Positions 11,012 to 17,842 of a DNA stretch of 17,842 nt are shown piece by piece. The stretch is from the NCBI RefSeq assembly GCF_008831285.2, contig NW_022204951.1:1-17842 (forward strand), given 5' to 3'. The translations under genes were made by a program, and so were the position numbers. The number at the start of each line of letters is the position of its first letter. Position 1 is the stretch's first letter. This DNA is from Nymphaea colorata. Its lineage: Eukaryota; Streptophyta; Magnoliopsida; Nymphaeales; Nymphaeaceae. The notes under the pieces are model-generated. The model was not told where the DNA came from and searched no databases. It worked only from the letters and a program-made list of their open reading frames with translations.

Positions 11012-11195
11012 AGCACATTCAATTAAATTACAAGTGAAACATATTAGGTGACCTACAAGAGACCAAATGAATCACTCAAATCTCATTCATTTTCATACAA
11101 AGCTATGCTTTCAATATACTAAATCATTTAATATAGACGTAACAACAAGTTAAGCACATTCAATTAAGTATGCTGATCAATGAATCACTTAAATC

Positions 11196-11248
11196 TCACT
11201 CGTATCGAGACGAGTGATTTAGTGTGCATATGGATACAAATGAATGAG
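11196..11248. repeat. Palindromic junction and inverted scrap S, HOR5
   Basis: Stem and loop as in HOR3 and HOR4. The scrap carries GTGCATATGG where other copies have GTGCGTATGG. Confidence 0.8.
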
Positions 11249-13316
11249 ATGTAACAACATGTTCAACTTATTGAACAAACTACAAAGGATCAAACTAAAC
11301 TAATCCATAGGTCTCCTTTACATCCATATAAACTTGTGAGTTTTTATCGTTTAAATCGTTGATCATAGATGTCATAACGAGTGAAACACATTGGGTTAAT
11401 TATAAGACACCAAATGAATCACACAAATCTCATTTATTTTCACAGAAACTTGTTATTTGAATTCACTTCATCTAGCAATATGGATGTAACAACAAGTTAA
11501 GCACATTCAATTAAGTATGTGTGATCATTTAAATCACTTAAATCGCACTTGTATTGATACGAACTTGTGATTTCAATCATTTAGATCGTGCACTATAGTT
11601 GTAACAATAAATTCAACTCACCGGACTAACTACATGCGTTTGTATCCACATAAAAAGTAATTTCAATCATTTAAATCATCCATTATATATTATTCCAAAC
11701 AACTTCTGGTATCAAAGCCACTAGGTCATTCTATACGTAAGTAAGAAATGGTCACGCACATTCAATTAAATACAAGTGATCAATTATATGTAATAACAAG
11801 TGAAAATATCACTTAATCTCTCTCAATTAAATATAAGTGATCAAATATATGTAATAACAAGTGAAACACATTAGGTTACTTACAAGACACCAAATGAATC
11901 ATCCAATATCATTCATTTTCATACAAACCTATGTTTTAATCTACTAAATCATTTAATATAGCGTAACAACAAGTTAAGCACATTCAATTACGTATGTGTG
12001 ATAAAATGAATCACTTAAATCCCACTCGTATTGATACGAACTTGTGATTTCATTCCTTACATCGATCACCATAGATGTAAGAACTAGTTCAACTTATTGA
12101 ACTAACTACAAGGGATCAAACTAATGCATAGGTCTCCTTTATGTCCATACAAACTTGTAAGTTTTAATCATTTAAATCATTGATCAAAGATGTAATAACA
12201 AGTGAAACACAATAGGTTAACTACAAGACACCAAATGAATCACTCGAATCTCATTCATTTTCACACAAACTTGTGATTTCAATCTACTAAATCATTTATT
12301 ATAGACGTAACAACAAGTTAAACACATTCAATTAAGTATGCATGATTATATGAATCACTTAAATCTCACTTGTATTCGTACGAACATGTGATTTCAATCC
12401 TTTAGAACGTTCCCTATAGATGTAACAACAAATTCAACTCATCGTACTAACTACACGTGTACAAATATAGTGACTTCAACCATTTTTATCCATATAAACT
12501 TGTGATTTCAACCATTTAAATCATTCATTATAGATGTAATAACAAGTGAAATACATTAGATTAACTATAAGGGACCAATATAGTGACTTGACTCTCATTC
12601 ATTCCAAACGGACTTCTTTTTTCAAGCCACTAAGTCATTCTATACGTATGTAACAAATGGTTACGCACATTGAATTAAATATAAGTTATGAAATGTATGT
12701 AAGAACAAGTAAAAATGAATCACATAATCTCTCGATTAAACATAAGTGATCAAATGTATGTAATAACAAGTGAAACACATTAAGTTACCTGTAAGACACC
12801 AAATGAATAACTCGAATCCCATTCATTTTTATATAAACCTATGATTTGAATTTACTAAATCATTTAATATAAACGTAACAACAAGTTAAGTACATTCAAT
12901 TAAATATGTGTGATCAATTGAATCACTTAAATCCACTCGTATTGATGTGAACTTGTGCATCGATCACTATAGATGTAACAACATGTTCAACTTATCGTAC
13001 AAACTAGAAAGGATCAAACTAATGCATAGGTCTCCTTTATATCCATATAAACTTGTGATTTTAATTATTTAAATCATTGATCATGGATGTAATAACATGT
13101 GAAACATATTAGGTTAACTATAAGACACCAAATGAATCACTCGAATCACATTCATTTTCATACAAACTTGTGATTTCAGTTCACTTAATCAAGCAACATG
13201 GATGTAACAATAAGTTAAGCACATTTAATTAAGTATGTGTGATCATTTGAATCACTTAAATCGCACTTGTATTGATACGAACTTGTAATTTCAATCCTTT
13301 AGATCGTGCACTATAG

Positions 13317-13498
13317 TCGAACCAATACGAGTCAGATTTAAGTGATTCATATGATTACGCATACTTTATTGAATGTACTTGACTTATTGTTATATCCATG
13401 TTAAATGATTTAGTAGATTGAAATCACAGGCTTGCATGAAAATGAATGAGATTTGAGTGATTCATTGGTGCCCTATTGTTAACCTAATTCACTTGTTA
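13317..13498 (-). repeat. Inverted satellite block I of HOR6 (partner arm lost)
   Basis: Same block with variants TCGAACCAATACG and ATGATTACGCATAC. As in HOR5, the D arm is absent. Confidence 0.85.
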
Positions 13499-13682
13499 AG
13501 CACATTCAATTAATTACAAGTGAAACATATTAGGTTACCTACAAGAGACCAAATGAATCACTCAAATCTCATTCATTTCCATACAAACCTATGATTTCAA
13601 TATACTAAATCATTAATATTGACGTAACAACAAGTTAAGCACATTCAATTAAGTATGCTTGATCAAATGAATCACTTAAATC

Positions 13683-13735
13683 TCACTCGTATCGAGACGA
13701 GTGATTTAGTGTGCGTATGGATACAAATGAATGAG
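13683..13735. repeat. Palindromic junction and inverted scrap S, HOR6
   Basis: Stem 13683-13690 with 13697-13704, loop ATCGAG, scrap to 13735. The structure is kept in every HOR that retains this part of the unit. Confidence 0.8.
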
Positions 13736-14699
13736 ATGTAACAACATGTTCAACTTATTGAACAAACTACAAGGGATCAAACTAAACTAATCCACAGGTC
13801 TCCTTTACATCCATATAAACTTGTGAGTTTTTATCGTTTAAATCGTTGATCATAGATGTCATAACGAGTGAAACACATTAGGTTAATTATAAGACACCAA
13901 ATGAATCACACAAATCTCATTTATTTTCACACAAACTTATTATTTGAATTCACTTCATCTAGCATATGGATGTAACAACAAGTTAAGCACATTCAATTAA
14001 GTATGTGTGATCATTTAAATCACTTAAATCGCACTTGTATTGATACGAACTTGTGATTTCAATCATTTAGATCGTGCACTATAGTTGTAACAATAAATCA
14101 ACTCACCGGACTAACTACATGCGTTTGTATCCACATGAACATGTGATTTCAATCATTAAATCATTCATTATATATATATTCCAAACAAACTTCTGGTATC
14201 AAAGCACTAGGTCATTCTATACGTTAGTAAGAAATGGTCACGCACATTCAATTAAATACAAGTGATCAATTATATGTAATAACAAGTGAAAATCAGTCAC
14301 TTAATCTCTCTCAATTAAATATAAGTGATCAAATATATGTAATAACAAGTGAAACACATTAGGTTACTTACAAGACACCAAATGAATCATTCCAATATCA
14401 TTCATTTTCATACAAACCTATGATTTAATCTACTAAATCATTTAATATAGGCGTAACAACAAGTTAAGCACATTCAATTACGTATGTGTGATAAAATGAA
14501 TCACTTAAATCTCACTCGTATTGATACGAACTTGTGATTTCCATTCCTTACATCGATCACCATAGATGTAAGAACTAGTTCAACATATTGAACTAACTAC
14601 AAGGATCAAACTAATGCATAGGTCTCCTTTATGTCCACACAAACTTGTAAGTTTTAATCATTTAAATCATTGATCAAATATGTAATAACAAGTGAAACA

Positions 14700-14704
14700 C
14701 AATA
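14700..14704. repeat. Target-site duplication, left copy (CAATA)
   Basis: CAATA stands immediately before the TG of the inserted element. The uninterrupted satellite at the same point in HOR4 and HOR5 reads GAAACACAATAGGTTAAC, with a single CAATA, so the second copy was made on insertion. Confidence 0.92.
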
Positions 14705-14798
14705 TGTCACGACCCAATTTTTGACACCAAAAATTTTCTTTCATTTATATAATATAGCGGAAGCAATATTGAGTCATGACCAGAACAGAAGACATTGT

Positions 14799-14804
14799 TT
14801 TATT
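14799..14804 (-). terminator. Possible polyadenylation signal AATAAA (minus strand)
   Basis: AATAAA is read leftward, about 95 bp inside the left LTR end. A plus-strand AATAAA lies at 14810-14815, so this AT-rich spot is ambiguous. Plant poly(A) signals are loose, hence low confidence. Confidence 0.25.
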
Positions 14805-15180
14805 TCGATAATAAAATACTGGACCCAAACAAAAATAACCACAAATCTCCAAAACCGACGCAGTGCCCAGAATGCCAATGCCCGTCCATCACAAGACTGA
14901 GGTCGTCGCTCCAAAGCCCAAATCTATCAAGGACTACCTGTAGATAGAAAGAAGGGTCAGAATTCCTCTGAGTGTGAGAAAATCCAGCCATGTGTGGAAC
15001 ATGGCCCATCAAAATAATATCTGGTTTTTGTAAAACAAATATCTTCAAATCTTAACACATATTAGAGTAACGTCACATGTTCAGCAACAAAACGAGGTGT
15101 GCACAACCTCCCAAATTTCGTAGGCTTCCAACCGTGGTCCTCTGACAATGTCAAGGTCATCGTGCCGAGCAACAGAAATC

Positions 15181-15198
15181 CCCGTGGGCACTCACGGG
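15181..15198. repeat. Short hairpin in the LTR
   Basis: CCCGTG, loop GGCACT, CACGGG: a 6-bp GC-rich stem. It could be chance in this GC-richer part. Confidence 0.4.
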
Positions 15199-15776
15199 CA
15201 GAACAGAACATCTCTCACCAGGCGATCCAACGGATCGAGGGCACCTGAAGTGAAGCCTCCTGAGATATCCCAGATCGCCGCTGCAGCAGCATGGTCTCTC
15301 TAGGAACCGGGGTGGAGAGACCAGGAGTCTCGCTCCCAAACAGAAACAGAACAGAATCCCGGGCCCTTGTGCCGCCCAATACCCTGTGGGCCCTCCAGTA
15401 CAGCCAAAGGAGTGTGCGTCAACTGTGAGCTCAGACGCACCACTACCTCCCGGGACGAAACCGATCACTGGGCAAAACAGAAAGCTCGCACTCGCATAAC
15501 CATTGCACAAAGTCCACGTTTCGCCTTCGAATTTCAAAAGTGAGAGTTTACCAATGCTAGACATCGTCTAGTACCTCTCACAGAAACCGTCCGCCCTCAG
15601 GCTCGGTTTTCCAAACAGAATAATTCAGCTATTTAAATCTTAACTGAATAGCAATCGAGCAAAACTCATTGCATCTAGAAACCTCTATTAGCAATATTGT
15701 AATCCTTATTTGAAACAATAAAAATTTGTATTTAAATTCTCAAACGTGACTTTCCTCCTCTAATGGTTCCAAAGTT

Positions 15777-15802
15777 AATTTCAGAACCATATTTCTGAAA
15801 TT
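15777..15802. repeat. Perfect 10-bp hairpin in the LTR
   Basis: AATTTCAGAA (15777-15786), loop CCATAT, TTCTGAAATT (15793-15802). It lies in the AT-rich middle of the LTR, about 55 bp from the minus-strand TATA-like word. Confidence 0.7.
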
Positions 15803-15856
15803 TTAAACACCACAAAGAGCATCAAAAAGTAATATAGCATATCATGTCGTTTTTAA

Positions 15857-15862
15857 TTTATA
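15857..15862 (-). promoter_or_regulatory. Alternative TATA-like element (minus orientation)
   Basis: On the minus strand the context is GGGGGTTTTATAAATTAAAA. It would drive transcription leftward across 15830-14790, ending near the minus-strand AATAAA at 14804-14799. The word is partly symmetric, with TATAAAA also readable on the plus strand at 15859-15865, so it does not settle the orientation. Confidence 0.3.
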
Positions 15863-15926
15863 AAACCCCCTTTTTGTAATTTTAAGAATTCAGGGGTACC
15901 AAACGTGATTTCTTATTAAATGCATG

Positions 15927-15983
15927 GTTTTTGCTGAAAATCACTTTCCCAAGCCTCTTTTTGAAGAGGTTTTCAGCAAAAAC
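15927..15983. repeat. Nested hairpin in the LTR (14-bp outer stem, 6-bp inner stem)
   Basis: The outer arms GTTTTTGCTGAAAA (15927-15940) and TTTTCAGCAAAAAC (15970-15983) are perfect complements. Inside, CCTCTT (15954-15959), loop TTTG and AAGAGG (15964-15969) form a second stem directly abutting the right outer arm. The 13 bases 15941-15953 bulge on one side. It sits about 90 bp upstream of the plus-strand TATA box, inside the putative promoter region. Confidence 0.8.
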
Positions 15984-16072
15984 GTTGCGGCATGAACGCT
16001 TAAAAGTTATAACAGTTTTTTTCGCAAATTTTGATAATAAGGTGGACCCGCTTTGAAATTTTTGATCATTGA

Positions 16073-16079
16073 TATAAAT
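16073..16079 (+). promoter_or_regulatory. Candidate TATA box of the LTR promoter (plus orientation)
   Basis: TATAAAT lies in GATATAAATTGGCCCACGC. About 30 bases downstream begins a C/T-rich stretch (TTTCTCTCTCCTCACGAGCG and onward) that looks like a plant 5' leader. If correct, U3 is 14705 to about 16105, with R and U5 to the right. Prediction only; the minus-strand alternative is not excluded. Confidence 0.45.
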
Positions 16080-16628
16080 TGGCCCACGCTCGTTTTTCTT
16101 CATTTCACGCCTGCGTTTTCTCTCTCCTCACGAGCGCCTCTTCCTCGTCTTCGTGTTCGTCCCGGTGGTGGAGTCTCCACCTTGCTTCCATGACCAAAAC
16201 CAGAGAGAGATCTCTCTGTCTCGGCCCAAGGCCTCCTTCCTCGCATGGTTCGCTCGACGGTGAAGCTTTCGTCGTCCTCAAAAGGGGAACGAACCAGAGA
16301 GGAGGAGATTGTCTTCCTCCCCCTGCCCTGACGCTAGGGTTCTTCGTGCGCTGCTTCCAATCGACCGTCCGACCCTCCTTAGCCGCCGCTGCCCTCCTCT
16401 GCGCTACCCGTTTTTCATCTCTGCCTTGCGACGTGTGGAGGAACCGGCAGGGAAGGAGGAACGACGGGAGGGTTACTGGTTTTCCCCCAAACCGCTTCTG
16501 TTACAACCATCACGGTGTTCCCTCTCTTGGAGCTCTCCAGCAACAAGAAGATTGAAGAAAACGCCCTGCTGTCGGCGTCCGTGGCAGAAGAAAAAGGAAA
16601 TCGAGGCCTCGTTCTTCACGGAGGGATG

Positions 16629-16660
16629 ACTGAACGGGGTTTCAGTCGAAACCCCTCAGT
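16629..16660. repeat. Strong GC-containing hairpin in the LTR (13 bp with a 2-base bulge)
   Basis: ACTGA (16629-16633), bulge AC, GGGGTTTC (16636-16643), loop AGTC, GAAACCCC (16648-16655), TCAGT (16656-16660). It is followed at 16672-16701 by a T/G-rich tract. In plus orientation it would lie in the transcribed R/U5 part. Confidence 0.8.
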
Positions 16661-16671
16661 AAAGACCGTAC

Positions 16672-16732
16672 CCTTTTTTTTGTGTGTGTTGTTTTTTATA
16701 TCAGATAAGCATGCTATGCTTTTTTTTTTAGG
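16672..16732 (+). repeat. T-rich and TG low-complexity tracts in the LTR
   Basis: A T run with GTGTGTG, then TTTTTTATATC, and shortly after (16719-16732) a run of T ending in AG before GATTGAATG. In plus orientation this resembles a polypyrimidine tract with a 3' splice site, but no partner intron start or coding sequence supports that. Confidence 0.5.
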
Positions 16733-17209
16733 ATTGAATGTAGTTTGGTTTCTCAACGGATGAACACCCATAGCGTAATACAGAAAATCCGAGTAAAACA
16801 TAAGCAGTTAACGGGAATCTTAGAACCTCATGCTTGGATTCATTCTACATGTAATATGTATCTATACAAACTCAAAATATACAGGCTTCATGCTCCATTC
16901 ATGATCGAAATCCCCATAACCTTTGAACTTTGTAGCAACTTCCAGCAGCAACCCCTGCTTCTGGTTCTCTTCCCGCAGCCACGAGCCTCAGTTCCAAGAA
17001 GAGAGCAAAAAGGAAAACGTTTCTCACTCGTTCTCTCTCTCTCTTTCTTTCTAATGTTGGACGAGCTCCTCTAAGCCTGCGGTAACAGAAAAGTCCTTGC
17101 TGTAAAATGTGGTTACATATGCCCTTATCCCTATCTTTTCCACAGATCTCTCCCTTTGATAAGCTTGATAGTTGGAAAAGGATAAGGAGAGAAAATCGTG
17201 GGGCTTACA

Positions 17210-17214
17210 CAATA
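17210..17214. repeat. Target-site duplication, right copy (CAATA)
   Basis: CAATA follows the terminal CA of the element and is continued by GGTTAAC, the expected satellite text. A 5-bp duplication fits an LTR-retrotransposon integrase. Confidence 0.92.
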
Positions 17215-17450
17215 GGTTAACAACAAGACACCAAATGAATCACTCGAATCTCATTCATTTTCACACAAACTTGTGATTTCAATCTACTAAATCATTTATT
17301 ATAGACGTAACAACAAGTTAAACACATTCAATTAAGTATGCATGATTATATGAATCACTTAAATCTCACTTGTATTCGTACGAACATGTGATTTCAATCC
17401 TTTAGAACGTTCCTATAGATGTAACAACAAATTCAAACTCATCGGACTAA

Positions 17451-17842
17451 CTACACGTGTACAAATATAGTGACTTCAACCATTTTTATCCATATAAACT
17501 TGTGATTTCAACCATTTAAATCATTCATTATAGATGTAATAACAAGTGAAATACATTAGATTAACTATAAGGGACCAATATAGTGACTTGACTCTCATTC
17601 ACTCCAAACGGACTTCTTTTTTCAAGCCACTAAGTCATTCTATACGTATGTAACAAATGGTTACGCACATTGAATTAAATATAAGTTATGAATGTATGTA
17701 AGAACAAGTAAAAATGAATCACATAATCTCTCGATTAAACATAAGTGATCAATGTATGTAATAACAAGTGAAACACATTAAGTTACCTGTAAGACACCAA
17801 ATGAATAACTCGAATCCCATTCATTTTCATATAAACCTATGA
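17451..17842 (+). repeat. HOR copy 7 (start of block P, cut by window end)
   Basis: This partial P block shares private variants with HOR6: CATTTTTATCC, ATTGAATTAAATATAAG, and AATGAATAACTCG instead of AATGAATCACTCG. HOR6 and HOR7 P blocks are therefore nearest relatives. Confidence 0.85.

Larger units (their letters stand above)
9961..12450 (+). repeat. HOR copy 5 (2490 bp, D and most of Q deleted)
   Basis: P and I (10829-11011) are followed directly by the end of Q. The joint is at about 11028-11041, where ATTACAAGTGAAAC (from D) meets ATATTAGGTGACC (from Q). In HOR4 the two matching words lie 654 bp apart (7881 and 8535), so one exchange between them explains the loss. S (11210-11248), T and R (from about 11629, with variant ACATGCGTTTG) follow. 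The same joint occurs in HOR6. Confidence 0.87.
1..14704 (+). repeat. AT-rich satellite array with higher-order repeat structure, left part
   Basis: The stretch is built entirely from diverged monomers of about 115 bp. Each carries recognisable words such as TGAATCACT, ACTTGTGATTTCAA, AAATCATT and GATGTAACAACAAG. Adjacent monomers differ substantially, while blocks about 2.3-3.2 kb apart are nearly identical, which defines a higher-order repeat. All six frames are broken by stops, and short open frames are not kept between copies. I see no telomere-type repeat and no gene remnants. The role is unknown; centromeric or other heterochromatic location is possible but not shown by the sequence. 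Polarity here is set by the majority orientation of the monomers. Confidence 0.95.
14705..17209. mobile_element. Solo LTR of a plant LTR retrotransposon, probably Ty3/gypsy (2505 bp)
   Basis: The segment starts TGTCACGACCCAATTTT and ends GGGGCTTACA, giving the TG...CA termini of LTRs, between perfect 5-bp direct repeats. It occurs in only one HOR, and its base composition is clearly richer in G and C than the satellite. The starting word is not repeated near the right end, and I see no primer-binding site, polypurine tract, gag, protease, reverse transcriptase or integrase. This fits one LTR left after recombination between the two LTRs of a full element. The terminal words and the first 600 bases resemble LTRs of the Tekay/Del chromovirus lineage as I remember them; that lineage call is tentative. 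Orientation is unsettled. A TATA box at 16073 followed by pyrimidine-rich, leader-like sequence favours plus, while a TATA-like word at 15857-15862 and AATAAA at 14799-14804 on the minus strand favour minus. Open frames inside (minus 14800-15048 and 15157-15564; plus 16079-16555) have no recognisable domain and are not called as genes. Confidence 0.85.
12451..17450 (+). repeat. HOR copy 6 (2490 bp without the 2510-bp insertion and its duplication)
   Basis: The layout matches HOR5: P, I (13317-13498), the same D/Q deletion joint (about 13513-13527, with shared variant AGAGACC), S (13697-13735), T, and R from about 14113. R is split at 14704/17210 by the LTR insertion. Removing the insertion and one copy of CAATA restores a 2490-bp unit, equal in length to HOR5. 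Confidence 0.87.
17210..17842 (+). repeat. Satellite array, continuation right of the insertion
   Basis: The satellite resumes exactly where it was interrupted at 14704, beginning with CAATAGGTTAAC and continuing with the HOR6 tail. The next HOR begins at 17451 and runs off the window. The text matches 12200-12840 almost base for base, with a few one-base differences. Confidence 0.95.

Noticed and set aside
14074-14265. 63-codon open frame in block R of HOR6
   Set aside because: It is satellite text opened by small deletions in this copy and not kept in HOR3, HOR4 or HOR5.
1-14704. CRISPR array or bacterial repeat system
   Set aside because: The repeats are head-to-tail monomers without unique spacers of constant length, in an AT-rich satellite context with a plant LTR.
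14800-15564. Minus-strand open frames in the LTR (14800-15048 and 15157-15564)
   Set aside because: No recognisable retrotransposon or host domain, no long uninterrupted coding stretch, and they lie wholly inside an LTR. They may be transcribed LTR sequence but are not supported as genes.
15882-16103. Minus-strand 73-codon frame in the LTR
   Set aside because: It overlaps the nested hairpin and the putative promoter; its lysine-rich composition follows from AT-rich DNA.
16079-17074. Overlapping plus-strand frames (16079-16555, 16309-16629, 16515-16763, 16745-17074) and a minus-strand frame at 16616-16801
   Set aside because: Several frames of the same GC-richer leader-like DNA are open at once, the usual sign of chance. 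The serine/proline/arginine-rich products match no family I know.
14705-17209. Captured host gene or complete retrotransposon
   Set aside because: TG...CA ends, the 5-bp duplication and lack of any coding domain fit a solo LTR. No repeated LTR ends or primer-binding site were seen inside.
1-17842. tRNA, rRNA, telomere repeat or CENP-B-box-like motif
   Set aside because: No cloverleaf with the conserved T-arm sequence, no rRNA-like stretch, no TTTAGGG runs and no clear CENP-B-type box were found by reading both strands.
1-17842. Novel protein-based or defence-type gene system
   Set aside because: There is no conserved coding sequence in the window. The unusual content is structural (inverted blocks within a higher-order repeat and an LTR insertion).

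Overview
The window is non-coding plant-type heterochromatin: an AT-rich satellite array with one retrotransposon-derived insertion. I find no protein-coding gene, tRNA, rRNA or CRISPR array. The host is most likely a flowering plant. This is inferred from the LTR termini (TGTCACGACCC at one end, TTACA at the other), which resemble those of plant Ty3/gypsy elements, and from the plant-like satellite; I cannot name the species.

Satellite (1-14704 and 17210-17842). The basic monomer is about 115 bp. Equivalent points in HOR4/HOR5 fall at about 9542, 9656, 9772, 9887 and 10002, a spacing of 114-116. Neighbouring monomers are clearly diverged, but blocks of roughly 20-27 monomers recur nearly unchanged, so this is a higher-order repeat (HOR). 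I use the motif CTACACGTGT (31, 2344, 6806, 9961, 12451, 17451) as the start of each HOR. A complete unit (HOR4, 3155 bp) reads: block P; an inverted monomer-and-a-half (I, about 183 bp); a direct block (D) that is the mirror partner of I; block Q; a 39-bp inverted scrap (S); block T; block R. Other copies are shorter. HOR1 lacks R, HOR2 is cut at the start of Q and fuses to HOR3, and HOR5 and HOR6 lack D plus most of Q.

Insertion (14705-17209). A 2505-bp, more GC-rich, non-satellite segment interrupts HOR6. It starts TG, ends CA and is flanked by a perfect 5-bp target-site duplication, CAATA. It has no second LTR copy, primer-binding site or gag-pol, so I read it as a solo LTR. It contains TATA-like elements and three clear hairpins.

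How the parts relate. The array appears to evolve by unequal exchange between homologous sub-blocks. The inverted block can fold back on its direct partner (155-bp arms, about 96% identical in HOR4), and one amplification breakpoint maps close to it. The LTR arrived after HOR5 and HOR6 had been copied. Part of HOR3, about 3590-5090, is dense in one-base deletions and may be poorly polished sequence. The strongest candidate for something unusual is the fold-back organisation of the HOR; I see no new gene system.
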